From: Bacillus sp. (in: firmicutes)
GTDB taxonomy: Bacteria > Bacillota > Bacilli > Bacillales > Bacillaceae
Reading direction: 5' to 3'
Assembly (NCBI GenBank): GCA_031180405.1
Contig: JAPSLU010000001.1
Location: 1-64,000, forward strand
Length of the DNA stretch: 64,000 nt
The notes beneath the pieces were generated by a model. It made no database searches. It was not told the DNA's origin and saw only the letters and a list, made by a program, of their open reading frames with translations. A program made the translations under genes and the position numbers. This document shows positions 9,332 through 20,746 of the stretch, piece after piece. Positions within the stretch are counted from its first letter, which is position 1. Each line of letters opens with the position of its first letter.

Positions 9332-10451
9332 TAAATTAAGAGCATTCCTTACCATGCTCGGAATCATTATCGGGGTTGCGTCAGTCATTACGTTGGTAGG
9401 TGTAGGACAGGGATCTTCAAATTCAGTAACAGAAGAGATTGGGAGTCTTGGAACAAATCTATTAACTCTAAGTGTGACGGATACTGAATCTGTTCAGCTG
9501 AAAGAAGATCAGGTTGAGCAATTTAAGGAGTTAAATGGGATTTCTGAAGTGGCTCCGGTTGTCTCTGGAAGAGTAACAGCAAAAAATGGTCAGAATTCAA
9601 CTCAAGTTTTGATTACTGGTACGACCTCCTCCTACTTAACTGTTAGAGATTTATCATTAAGTCAAGGTCGCTTCCTATCAGATATGGAGAATGAACTAAG
9701 ACAAAGAACTGTGGTCCTTGGATCAGATACAGCTTCCACCCTCTTTCCAAATGCTAACCCAGTTGGAGAGAATGTTCAAATCAATGGCGTATCCTTTAAG
9801 GTAATAGGAGTTTTGGAGTCTGTAGGCAGCTCACTTGGTACAAGCGGTGACAATGTGATTATTGCTCCTCTTTCAACAACACAAAGAGTGACAAAAAATA
9901 CGACAATTGGAACCATTTATTTAAAGGCACAAAATGAACAAATGGTAGATCGTGTGAAATTTCAAGTACAAGTTGTCATGACGACCTTATTTCCAAATTT
10001 TAATGACTACTATTCTGTATCGAGCCAGGAAGATTTAATGGAGACGATGACTTCTGTTTCAGATACAATGACGCTAATGCTAGGCGGGATTGCAAGTATC
10101 TCTCTTTTAGTTGGTGGAATCGGTGTGATGAACATTATGCTTGTATCAGTTTCTGAACGGACAAAGGAAATTGGAATAAGAAAGGCAATCGGTGCTAATC
10201 GAAAATCGATTCTGCTCCAATTTCTTATTGAGGCAGTAGTATTAAGTATTATAGGTGGATTAATTGGGGTTGTATTGGGATTAGGTATTTCCAAATTTAT
10301 TGAGGTATTCTCTAGTCTATCTATTTCATATTCACCTACAGTAACACTTTCAGCTTTCTTATTTTCTTTTGCCATCGGGATTATCTTTGGTGTATTCCCT
10401 GCAAATAAGGCTTCGAAATTAAATCCAATTCAAGCGTTACGTGAGGAATAG
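9282..10451 (+). CDS. MacB/YknZ-like ABC transporter permease
   Basis: LNLLESIKMALKSIKGNKLRAFLTMLGIIIGVASVI; FtsX-like C-terminus; TTG start at 9282 behind GGAGGTGA, overlapping the ATPase gene by 50 nt. Confidence 0.88.
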   Translation: MNLLESIKMALKSIKGNKLRAFLTMLGIIIGVASVITLVGVGQGSSNSVTEEIGSLGTNLLTLSVTDTESVQLKEDQVEQFKELNGISEVAPVVSGRVTAKNGQNSTQVLITGTTSSYLTVRDLSLSQGRFLSDMENELRQRTVVLGSDTASTLFPNANPVGENVQINGVSFKVIGVLESVGSSLGTSGDNVIIAPLSTTQRVTKNTTIGTIYLKAQNEQMVDRVKFQVQVVMTTLFPNFNDYYSVSSQEDLMETMTSVSDTMTLMLGGIASISLLVGGIGVMNIMLVSVSERTKEIGIRKAIGANRKSILLQFLIEAVVLSIIGGLIGVVLGLGISKFIEVFSSLSISYSPTVTLSAFLFSFAIGIIFGVFPANKASKLNPIQALREE

Positions 10452-10526
10452 CACGAGTTGTTCTTTGAGTTGTGAGATTCAATAATGATATAAGCAAATT
10501 TAAAATAGAAGTGAGGGGGAAGCAGA

Positions 10527-11933
10527 ATGGGGCGAAATATAGGAATGAAATTAATTGTTGCTGGCACGATCATCGGATACTCCAATGTATCAGCCTTTCC
10601 GATATCCTATACAAGTGCAGAGGAAATAAGCATTACTGAAAGCACAACAGTGTTACAATCGTTAAAAATTGAAGAGTTTCAACTGAATCAAGAATTTTCA
10701 CCTGACGTCAAGGCGTATACGGCATCTGTTGGAAATGATATAGAAAAGATGAATTTAGTCGTTGAGAAGAAAGAGGAATCGGCGTCCATAACTATTAATG
10801 GAGAAACAATAGAAAGTGGGGAAAAAACGAACCTATCTTTAACTACCGGCAAAAATACATTTACCATTATTGTAACAAATGGAACAGTGGTTTCTTCTTA
10901 TAAGATAACGGTTGTTCGTGCAGAAAATGATAATAACCTCCTATCAAGCCTTTCTTTATCTAGTGGAAGCTTGGCCTTTGATCCTGAAACGTCTTCGTAT
11001 AACCTAGAAGTAAAGAACGAGATTAGTAAAATGACAATAAAACCAAAAGTGGCAGTTGATACGTCAACTGTCCAGGTCAATAACAGGATCTTAAAAAATG
11101 AGGAAGGTCATTCTGTTGAACTTCCTGTTGGCTCTACTACCATAAAGATCATTGTAACAGCAGAGAATGGTAGCAAACGAACATACACTGTGGCTGTTGT
11201 ACGAAAAGAGAAGGAAGAGGATGGTCAAGCTCGAGATTCAAACGATGAAGCAAAAGAGCAATTAAGTGAAGAAGTACTACCAGCGAATGAGACCTCTTCA
11301 GGCAGTGGCAAGCTTAATGCCACAACAGAAACGACAGGGTTAAATACAAATGGTACAAGGTCCTTTACAAATGTTGAATCACTATCAGTAGCAAGTGATA
11401 ATGGAACAAATAGTACGAAGAATCTTGATTCTTTATCGACAATGACAAGCACAAGTGAAACGAGGACTACAGCTAATCTAGCTTCTTTAACAGCCTCAAA
11501 TGGTACGTGGAACAAGACATTTTCTTCAGATGAATATACGTATCATCTAGCATTAGAAGATGATGTTACAAGTCTCACCATAACGGCAGGTGCTGAGGAA
11601 TCAGATGCAAAAATTTTTATTGATGACAAAGAGATATCAGGTAGTACAACAGTAACGATTGATGATAAAGCGAAAACAGTCATTTCTGTTGTTGTTGAAA
11701 ACGGAGATGATCGCAAAACATATGTAGTCGTATTTGATAAGGATATAGATGAAGTAGCAACAATGGTTACGGCAGAAACGAATGTTTCAGATATTGAGGA
11801 AACAAAGGTTTCAACAGAAAACGCTAGCAGCAAAAAAGCAACCAAAGAACCAAATCAACTAATTGTCCATTCCGAAACACAAGCTGAAACCCCTTCAATT
11901 TGGCAAAAGTTTTTAGCATTTTTTGGTTTATAG
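10527..11933 (+). CDS. Secreted protein with three cadherin-like beta-sandwich (PF12733-type) domains
   Basis: Signal peptide; repeated LSSLSLSSGSLAFDPETSSYNLEV... / TITAGAEESDAKIFIDD ... YTVAVVRKE pattern. Confidence 0.75.
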   Translation: MGRNIGMKLIVAGTIIGYSNVSAFPISYTSAEEISITESTTVLQSLKIEEFQLNQEFSPDVKAYTASVGNDIEKMNLVVEKKEESASITINGETIESGEKTNLSLTTGKNTFTIIVTNGTVVSSYKITVVRAENDNNLLSSLSLSSGSLAFDPETSSYNLEVKNEISKMTIKPKVAVDTSTVQVNNRILKNEEGHSVELPVGSTTIKIIVTAENGSKRTYTVAVVRKEKEEDGQARDSNDEAKEQLSEEVLPANETSSGSGKLNATTETTGLNTNGTRSFTNVESLSVASDNGTNSTKNLDSLSTMTSTSETRTTANLASLTASNGTWNKTFSSDEYTYHLALEDDVTSLTITAGAEESDAKIFIDDKEISGSTTVTIDDKAKTVISVVVENGDDRKTYVVVFDKDIDEVATMVTAETNVSDIEETKVSTENASSKKATKEPNQLIVHSETQAETPSIWQKFLAFFGL

Positions 11934-11941
11934 ATTAGCTT

Positions 11942-11980
11942 AAAAGCACAATTACGCCTTAGCTGTAATTGTGCTTTTTA
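11942..11980 (+). terminator. Terminator
   Basis: AAAAGCACAATTACG...CTGTAATTGTGCTTTTT. Confidence 0.8.
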
Positions 11981-12201
11981 AAATGAATTCTTAAAGGTGA
12001 AAAAAATGCATCTGTAAAAAACACAGTGTTTCTTATATGTAACAAATTTCTTTTTATGTCATAAAAAACTAAGATACTCTCCATGCATTTACTATCATGT
12101 GAAATGTAGTTATGATTCTTTTATAGTGTTTGTTTTAATAAAGAGCACTTTTTTGTGTTAGCAACTGTTTTTTAATAGGTTCTTTTAATAGAAACTCTTT
12201 A

Positions 12202-12331
12202 GGTTGGTTGGAGTGGGAGGTGCGAGACCCCTGTGTGAGCAGCGGGACAGGTGAGACCCCAAGTCGCTTGCGACGAGGAGGCGCACCGCCAACCCCACGG
12301 AAATCTAGCTATCCTAAAGCTCCAACCAACC
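12202..12331. repeat. Dispersed 130-bp structured repeat, copy 2
   Basis: Terminal inverted repeats GGTTGGTTGGAGT / GCTCCAACCAACC, same internal architecture as 3138-3267. Confidence 0.9.
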
Positions 12332-12425
12332 ATTCTCTGACCTTATTACAAGTCAACAAAGTTTGAGAACACAGCTTAATAAAAATAGAAATTGATAAAA
12401 TAACGCAAAAAGCAAATAGTAATGA

Positions 12426-13889
<1,464 letters not shown>

Positions 13890-13942
13890 TTTAACTATAA
13901 AACGGATAGTAATGTTAAAAGAAATATCACATAATTTTGGAA

Positions 13943-13968
13943 AGGGGCTACTCAGTAGCTCTTTTTTT
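13943..13968 (+). terminator. Terminator downstream of GH1
   Basis: GGGGCTACTCAGTAGCTCTTTTTTT. Confidence 0.65.
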
Positions 13969-14146
13969 CGTTTAGCGTACAATGTCCTGCAGCGCTCTCC
14001 TTTTAAAAATGTATGGTATCCTATCCAGCAGCAGTTAGAAGGTTGAAGTGTGTGTATGATTAGGTACTATTATAAGTTTGGGAAAGAAAGTAAAGAAAGC
14101 TCGAAAACAACCGTAATTTATTCATATTAATTGAATGTGTAATATT

Positions 14147-14182
14147 CCAGAGCTAAATAACATGCTCTGGGATCCTTTTTTA
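14147..14182 (+). terminator. Terminator-like hairpin
   Basis: CCAGAGC...GCTCTGGGATCCTTTTTT. Confidence 0.55.
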
Positions 14183-14193
14183 AATAAGACTAG

Positions 14194-14255
14194 TTAAATA
14201 TTAAAACGAATTGTGCATCTCTCTCATATGTGAAAAGATCCTGATAATCTATAAT
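14194..14255 (+). promoter_or_regulatory. Module A regulon motif + -10 (site 1)
   Basis: TTAAATATTAAAACGAATTGTGCATCTCTCTCAT; TTGTGCAT at 14211, TATAAT at 14250 (39 nt). Confidence 0.7.
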
Positions 14256-14315
14256 ATGAATTATAATGTTCTTAGGTATTGTAACAAAATTATTTTATTA
14301 AAAAGAGGTGGATGC

Positions 14316-15479
14316 ATGAAATTTATTAAGGTTGGTGTTATCGGGGTAGGAAATATGGGTAGTTCACATATTCTTCAATTAGATAAAGGGGAAATTTCCG
14401 GAGCTGTTTTAGGGGCTGTTTGTGATGGAGATGAAGAACGTCTAAATTGGGTAGATCAACAAACGAATAATTCGATTCAATATTTTCAGGATGTTGACCA
14501 GTTTTTCAATGAAGCAAATATTGATGCAGTTATCATCGCTACTCCTCATTATAGTCATCCAGAATTAGCTATGAAAGCCTTTTCTAAAGGATTGCATGTC
14601 CTTGTAGAAAAACCTGCAGGAGTTTATACAAAGAATGTTCTAGAAATGAACAAGGCTGCAAATGAAAGCGGTAAAGTTTTTAGTATAATGTATAACCAGA
14701 GAACAAATCCATTGTATCAAAAGGTAAGGGAGCTTATTCAATCTGGGGAGCTAGGCGAGATAAAAAGAACAAATTGGATTGTGACAAATTGGTACCGCTC
14801 TCAAAGTTACTATAATTCTAGTGAATGGAGAGCTACATGGAAAGGTGAAGGTGGAGGAGTTCTTCTAAACCAAGCTCCGCATCAATTGGATTTATGGCAA
14901 TGGACGACTGGACTAATGCCTAAAAAAGTTCATGCCTTTTGCTCAACAGGAAAGTATCATGATATAGAAGTTGAGGACGATGTGACAGCGTATGTAGAAT
15001 ACGAAAATGGGGCGACAGGTGTATTTATTACGTCAACGGGTGAAGCACCTGGGACTAATAGATTTGAAATTACAGGAGATCGTGGAAAGATTGTCATTGA
15101 AGATGATCAAATGACATTTTATCGATTAACCAGGTCAGAGCGTGAATTTAATAGAACCTATAAAGGCGGTTTTGGTGAGCCGGAATGCTGGAAAATTGAT
15201 ATCCCTATAAGTGGTGAAAATATCGGACACAAAGGAATTATTCAAAATTGGACAGATTCGATTTTAAATGACACACCTCTTCTTGCTCCTGGTGAAGAAG
15301 GAATCAAGGGACTGGAAATATCAAATGCTATCTATTTATCTTCTTGGTTAAAAGATGCAGTAGAACTTCCGATCAATGCAGACCTCTTCTATGAAAAACT
15401 TCAGGAAAAAATAAACCAATCTTCATTTAAGAAAGAGAATGTATCGAACGTTACCTTGAATGTGCAAGGTACACACTAA
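14316..15479 (+). CDS. Gfo/Idh/MocA family oxidoreductase
   Basis: VGVIGVGNMGSSH Rossmann, LVEKPAG motif, GGGVLLNQAPHQLDL; start reset to MKFIKVGVIG behind AAAGAGGTGG. Confidence 0.9.
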   Translation: MKFIKVGVIGVGNMGSSHILQLDKGEISGAVLGAVCDGDEERLNWVDQQTNNSIQYFQDVDQFFNEANIDAVIIATPHYSHPELAMKAFSKGLHVLVEKPAGVYTKNVLEMNKAANESGKVFSIMYNQRTNPLYQKVRELIQSGELGEIKRTNWIVTNWYRSQSYYNSSEWRATWKGEGGGVLLNQAPHQLDLWQWTTGLMPKKVHAFCSTGKYHDIEVEDDVTAYVEYENGATGVFITSTGEAPGTNRFEITGDRGKIVIEDDQMTFYRLTRSEREFNRTYKGGFGEPECWKIDIPISGENIGHKGIIQNWTDSILNDTPLLAPGEEGIKGLEISNAIYLSSWLKDAVELPINADLFYEKLQEKINQSSFKKENVSNVTLNVQGTH

Positions 15480-15495
15480 CTAGTGAGGGGAGAAG

Positions 15496-16596
15496 ATGAA
15501 AATGAGCAAGGATGGTATGAATTATGCTCCAAAAGGTAAGCCAAACCCTGTAGTTGAAGCTGGAGATTTTTTGATTGCAGCCGTAGCTCTTGATCATGGT
15601 CATATTTTTGGAATGTGTAATGGGTTAGTAGAAGCTGGAGCAACGGTTAAATGGGTCTATGATCCAGATGAACAAAAGGTAAGAGATTTTTTAAAAGCGT
15701 TTCCAGATGCAAAAGTTGCTGATTCAATTGAACAGGTACTAAATGATCAAACAATAGCATTAGTTGCTGCTGCTGCAATTCCATCAGAACGAAGTGCATT
15801 AGGTAATCGTGTAATGGAAGCAGGGAAGGATTATTTTACTGATAAAACCCCATTTACAACGATGGCTCAAATAGAAGAAACAAAAAAAGTTGTTGAGCGG
15901 ACAGGACAAAAGTACATGGTTTATTTTAGTGAGCGACTTCATGTGGAAAGTGCAGTATTTGCTGGTGACTTAATAAAAGATGGAGCCATTGGCCGTGTTA
16001 TACAAGTAACCGGTTTTGGTCCACATCGGTTAAATGCTCCGACACGCCCTGACTGGTTTTTCATCAAAGAGCAATATGGTGGTATATTATGTGATATTGG
16101 TAGCCATCAAATTGAACAATTCTTATTTTATGCAAACTGTAATGATGCAGAAGTATTACATAGTAAAGTAGCGAATTATAATAACCCCGATTATCCAGAG
16201 TTAGAAGACTATGGTGATGCTACATTACGAGGAAATAATGGGGCAACAAACTATTTTCGTGTAGATTGGTTTACGCCTGAAGGTTTAAGTACGTGGGGTG
16301 ATGGGCGAACATTCATTATTGGTACTGAAGGAACAATTGAGATTCGTAAGTATGTGGATGTGGCCAGATCTTCAGAGAAAGATCATATTTATTTAGTAAA
16401 TAAAGACGGCGAACAACATTTGGAGGTTTTTGGAAAAGTTGGGTTCCCGTTTTTTGGAGAATTAATTTTAGACTGTATTCATCGAACAGAAAAGGCCATG
16501 ACACAAGCACATGTATTTAAAGCATCCGAATTATGTTTATTAGCACAAGAACGGTCTATAGTCGTTTCACAAGAAGCGAGAGAAACGATTATCTAG
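15496..16596 (+). CDS. Gfo/Idh/MocA family oxidoreductase, divergent
   Basis: Rossmann-type N-term, GGILCDIGSHQIEQ motif; TDKTPF where EKPxG is expected. Confidence 0.8.
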   Translation: MKMSKDGMNYAPKGKPNPVVEAGDFLIAAVALDHGHIFGMCNGLVEAGATVKWVYDPDEQKVRDFLKAFPDAKVADSIEQVLNDQTIALVAAAAIPSERSALGNRVMEAGKDYFTDKTPFTTMAQIEETKKVVERTGQKYMVYFSERLHVESAVFAGDLIKDGAIGRVIQVTGFGPHRLNAPTRPDWFFIKEQYGGILCDIGSHQIEQFLFYANCNDAEVLHSKVANYNNPDYPELEDYGDATLRGNNGATNYFRVDWFTPEGLSTWGDGRTFIIGTEGTIEIRKYVDVARSSEKDHIYLVNKDGEQHLEVFGKVGFPFFGELILDCIHRTEKAMTQAHVFKASELCLLAQERSIVVSQEARETII

Positions 16597-16616
16597 AATA
16601 GAATAGGGTTCTCCGG

Positions 16617-16645
16617 AAAGCTTTGGAACTTCCAAAGCTTTTTCT
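16617..16645 (+). terminator. Terminator
   Basis: AAAGCTTTGGAA-CTTCCAAAGCTTTTTC. Confidence 0.75.
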
Positions 16646-16828
16646 ATTTGATGTAGTTACAAATACTCATGATTGATCTAAAGTAGACAGATCCAGTTAG
16701 AAAGAAGGCCTTAGGCATGAAATAAAAGTGGAAACAGACATTAATTGTTTAGGAAGTTACGTATACGAAGACCTGAAGAAGGAGTTTACCTGATAACATA
16801 TAAAAAGTAACTACATAATGAATGATTG

Positions 16829-16890
16829 GTAAATATTAAAAGCATTTGTGCATCTGTCACATTTAACCTGTATCATCTCTCCTTTATACT
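16829..16890 (+). promoter_or_regulatory. Module A regulon motif + -10 (site 2)
   Basis: GTAAATATTAAAAGCATTTGTGCATCTGTCACAT; TTGTGCAT at 16846, TATACT at 16885 (39 nt). Confidence 0.7.
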
Positions 16891-16917
16891 TAAAAAAAAG
16901 GCAATAAAGGAGGATTT

Positions 16918-17880
16918 ATGAAAACGATAAATGAAAGCGTAACCAATACATTGGATAAGCAGCCTCTAGTCAAAACGTCAAAAGTAAAAAGTAAGAGGTG
17001 GGAGACACCTTTCACAGGATATTTGTTTCTTTCACCATGGTTACTTGGATTTCTGGTATTAACTTTATATCCTATGGTTCAATCAATCTATTTTTCCTTT
17101 ACTGATTATTCATTATTAGAAGCACCAAACTGGGTAGGGATGGAAAACTTTCAAAAAATATTTACGGAGGATAAGCTCTTCTATAAATCATTAAGCATTA
17201 CAATCTTGTTTGTTGTTATATCTGTTCCACTTAAATTAATAACAGCATTATTCATGGCTATGTTCTTAAATCAAGATATAAAGGGAATGTCTATTTATCG
17301 GACAGCAATTTATTTACCTTCCCTTATTGGAACAAGTGTGGCGGTTGCAATTTTGTGGAGTAACATCTTCGGAAGAGATGGTATGGTAAATGGCTTTCTA
17401 GCTTTGTTTGGTATGAAGGGAGAAAATTGGATTGGGAGTCCAGATACGGCGTTAGGTACGCTTATCTTATTAGTAGTATGGCAATTTGGTTCTTCAATGG
17501 TTATCTTTCTTGCAGGCTTAAAACAAATTTCGCCAGACCTTTATGAGGCATCTGCAATAGATGGTGCTACAAAGGTTAAGCAGTTTTTTAAGATTACATT
17601 ACCAATGCTGTCTCCTGTTATTCTATTTAACTTGGTTCTTCAAACAATTGGTTCCTTTCAAATGTTTACTCAAGCATTTGTTATCACAAAGGGAGGTCCC
17701 ATTCAATCGACGTATATGTTTGCGCTATATCTTTATGAAAGAGCGTTTGCCGGATTTCAAATGGGGTATGCATCAGCATTAGCATGGATCTTACTTATCA
17801 TTATCGCCATCTTTACAGCTTTAATTTTCATATCATCTCGCTCATGGGTATTCTATCAAACGGAAGGAGGAAAAGGTTAA
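16918..17880 (+). CDS. Carbohydrate ABC transporter permease (UgpA/MalF type)
   Basis: TM segments; EAA loop LYEASAIDGATKVKQFFKITLPMLSP. Confidence 0.92.
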   Translation: MKTINESVTNTLDKQPLVKTSKVKSKRWETPFTGYLFLSPWLLGFLVLTLYPMVQSIYFSFTDYSLLEAPNWVGMENFQKIFTEDKLFYKSLSITILFVVISVPLKLITALFMAMFLNQDIKGMSIYRTAIYLPSLIGTSVAVAILWSNIFGRDGMVNGFLALFGMKGENWIGSPDTALGTLILLVVWQFGSSMVIFLAGLKQISPDLYEASAIDGATKVKQFFKITLPMLSPVILFNLVLQTIGSFQMFTQAFVITKGGPIQSTYMFALYLYERAFAGFQMGYASALAWILLIIIAIFTALIFISSRSWVFYQTEGGKG

Positions 17881-18716
17881 TGAAGAAAAGAAAATGGTTG
17901 AGTCATATTGTTTTAATCAGTATTTGCCTCTTGATGGTTTACCCAATTCTATGGTGGGTTGGAGCGGCTTTTAAGTCAAATGAAGAGATAAATTCCATTA
18001 ATATATTTCCTTCTGCTCCTATATTATCTAACTTCACAGATGGTTGGGTGGCAATACCAGGATTTACATTTACTCACTTTTTCATAAATACGTTTGGATT
18101 AATTTTAGGTGTTTTATTTACGACACTTATCTCATGTAGTCTTGTTGCTTTTGCATTTGCACGACTTGATTTTCCTTTGAGGAATTTTTGGTTTTCGATT
18201 GTATTAGTGACGCTAATGCTTCCTAGCCAAATTACATTGGTTCCGCAATACGATTTATTTAATGCTTTTGGATGGGTTAATACGTATTTACCATTTATTG
18301 TGCCACATGCACTGGCTGGTGGCATTGGCGGTTCTTTCTTTATATTCTTATTAGTACAATTCATTAGAGGGATACCAAGAGAATTAGATGAGGCTGCGAA
18401 AATGGATGGTTGTTCATGGTTTGGGATTTATTTTCGAATTATCTTACCTCTTATGAAACCACCGTTAGTCACTGTAGCTATTTATTGTTTCCTTTGGAAT
18501 TGGGATGATTTCTTAGGACACTTAATTTATATCAACTCGGTAGATAAGTATACCGTAGGGCTAGCTTTAAAAATGTTTGTTGACGCAAACTCAGCAGTTC
18601 CATGGGGGCAATTATTTGCAATGAGCCTTGTTTCAGTCATACCAGCTATTATTATTTTCTTCTTTGCACAACGCCATATTGTAGAGGGAGTAGCAACGAC
18701 TGGATTAAAGGGATAA
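17880..18716 (+). CDS. Carbohydrate ABC transporter permease (UgpE/MalG type)
   Basis: EAA loop LDEAAKMDGCSWFGIYFRIILPLMKP; start at MKKRKWLSH overlapping previous stop. Confidence 0.92.
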   Translation: MKKRKWLSHIVLISICLLMVYPILWWVGAAFKSNEEINSINIFPSAPILSNFTDGWVAIPGFTFTHFFINTFGLILGVLFTTLISCSLVAFAFARLDFPLRNFWFSIVLVTLMLPSQITLVPQYDLFNAFGWVNTYLPFIVPHALAGGIGGSFFIFLLVQFIRGIPRELDEAAKMDGCSWFGIYFRIILPLMKPPLVTVAIYCFLWNWDDFLGHLIYINSVDKYTVGLALKMFVDANSAVPWGQLFAMSLVSVIPAIIIFFFAQRHIVEGVATTGLKG

Positions 18717-18805
18717 AAATGACGTATATGAAAAAGAAAAGGTTATTTTCACATACCTTTTCTTTTTATTTATCTTGGAAATTATAAAATTCTTGAACTG
18801 AGGAT

Positions 18806-18936
18806 CAGCGCTTCGACATCCAGCTCCAGCGCTAGCTCCTCGAGGTCATAAGCCACAATTGAATTGAAGACAAAGAACGTCTTCTATTCAATTGCGTCTT
18901 ATGCTTGTCGGAGCTGATCAAGGCGCTTGCGCTTTT
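18806..18936. repeat. Nested palindromic intergenic element
   Basis: CAATTGAATTGAAGAC-aaagaac-GTCTTCTATTCAATTG (18856-18894) inside CATAAG/CTTATG and AGCTCC/GGAGCT arms, ending GGCGCTTGCGCTTTTGTTC. Confidence 0.7.
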
Positions 18937-18985
18937 GTTCTTATGTGGTACTATTTTCTAAAGTAATAGAAAGTGAGGTAGGGCC

Positions 18986-20746
18986 ATGAAAAATCCTTTT
19001 AAACATTACCCTATACGAAAGGCCTTTTTTATTACCTTTTCAATCTTTGTGACACTCCTTCTTGGAATCATTGTTCTGGTTAGTTACGAAGTTTCTATTA
19101 ATCAAATGCAACATAATACCTCACATTACCAGCAAAAGCTCCTAAGAGAAATAAATGAACAAATTAGTATTCAGAAAACGTCAATTGAAGAAGTGACGTT
19201 AGCGATGACAAGAAATAGTGATTTGCAAAATTATATTAGGGGACAACAAACTGATTATGGGGCATATAGAAGTATTTCCGAAGTTAATAAATCATTTTTT
19301 AATATTGCCTTTAGTGTTCCAATGATTGATTCTATTCATATTTATTTAAAAAAGGTGCCATTTAGAGAAAATGAAGGTCCTATTCGGTATTTAGAATTTC
19401 AAGAATATCGAACAAAAAAATGGCTATCACCATTAAGAGATGCAGACTCCTCTTGGTTAAGAAAACATAATATTTATTCCGTGCAAGGAAATATTTCCGT
19501 TGTTAGTTATGCCCGTAAAGTATATGATTTAGACCATGAAGTTGAAGGGGTTATTGTTGTCAATGTAAAGACGGATAAGTTCCAAAAAATCATGGAAGAT
19601 GAAGTAAGTGGTATTAATAGAATATTAATTGATTCATCTGATCAACCAATTACTTATGTGGGATCAAAAGAAGATACTTCCTTTACCATATTAAAAGAAT
19701 TAAAGAAAAATCAACAAATTAACTTAAACAAAGACGGTTTTATTCGTTATGAAGATCATTTTGTTGTTTGGTCCAAATTATTTAATACAGATTGGTTATT
19801 AATGGAGATAACTCCTTGGAAGCAAGTCGCATTGGGGAGTATACGGTTAACTATTCTACTTGGTAGTATCGGGTTGCTTGCTATTGGAATCGCTATCATT
19901 ATCAATTATCAGATTTCTAGACAATTTACAAAACCTATTCATATTCTATTAAAAAGAATGGATAATTTTTCAATGACAAAAAACGATCTTCAATTACCTG
20001 AAGATTATGAAAACGAATTTGGTTCATTATTTCGTCAATATAAAAACTTAATGAATCGCATTTTATTGCTGTATAAAGACCTAGAAACGGGATATAGGCA
20101 AAAGCGAAAGGCAGAAGTGGAAACATTACAGGCCAATATAAACCCTCACTTTTTATATAATACTCTTGATCAACTAAACTGGATGGCGATAGAAGCAGGA
20201 CAAACCCAAATAAGTAAAGTTCTTGAATTAACAGGAAAAATGTTTAGAATCGGACTATCCAAGGGTGAAAGTTTTATAACCATTAAACAAGAAATTAATC
20301 ATTTGGAATCCTATCTACAAATTCAACAAATACGACTAGGGAAAAGCTTTCGTTACCAAGTTGATGTGGATGAATCTTATTTAAGCTCTTACATGCCTAA
20401 ATTAACTCTTCAACCATTTGTTGAAAATAGTATCATTCATGGATTTCATAATAGAGATCATGGAATGATTAAAATAAAGATGTATTATCTCCAAGAATAT
20501 TTTTATATTGTCATACAAGATAATGGTGTAGGTTTTCATAAGGAAAAACAATCTACTACTAAAACAACAGGTGGATATGGAATTCGCAATGTAAAAGATA
20601 GATTAGAGGCTTATTTCGGTGAGAATTATTCAATAGATTTCTATAGCGAAGTTGAAAGCGGTACAACTGTCATGATTAAAATTCCTAAGTTAGATAATCT
20701 TGAAAAAGAAGAGGTGTCTTTATATGTGGAAGGCAATCATCATTGA
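18986..20746 (+). CDS. YesM-type sensor histidine kinase
   Basis: Two TMs, HAMP, LQANINPHFLYNTLDQLNWMAIEAG His_kinase motif, HATPase VQDNGVGF. Confidence 0.92.
   Translation: MKNPFKHYPIRKAFFITFSIFVTLLLGIIVLVSYEVSINQMQHNTSHYQQKLLREINEQISIQKTSIEEVTLAMTRNSDLQNYIRGQQTDYGAYRSISEVNKSFFNIAFSVPMIDSIHIYLKKVPFRENEGPIRYLEFQEYRTKKWLSPLRDADSSWLRKHNIYSVQGNISVVSYARKVYDLDHEVEGVIVVNVKTDKFQKIMEDEVSGINRILIDSSDQPITYVGSKEDTSFTILKELKKNQQINLNKDGFIRYEDHFVVWSKLFNTDWLLMEITPWKQVALGSIRLTILLGSIGLLAIGIAIIINYQISRQFTKPIHILLKRMDNFSMTKNDLQLPEDYENEFGSLFRQYKNLMNRILLLYKDLETGYRQKRKAEVETLQANINPHFLYNTLDQLNWMAIEAGQTQISKVLELTGKMFRIGLSKGESFITIKQEINHLESYLQIQQIRLGKSFRYQVDVDESYLSSYMPKLTLQPFVENSIIHGFHNRDHGMIKIKMYYLQEYFYIVIQDNGVGFHKEKQSTTKTTGGYGIRNVKDRLEAYFGENYSIDFYSEVESGTTVMIKIPKLDNLEKEEVSLYVEGNHH

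Noticed and set aside
10010-10375. 121-aa antisense ORF in the permease gene
   Set aside because: Shadow ORF opposite a well-conserved permease; no RBS or domain.
11225-11845. Antisense ORFs in the cadherin-like gene
   Set aside because: Shadow ORFs of Ser/Thr-rich coding sequence.
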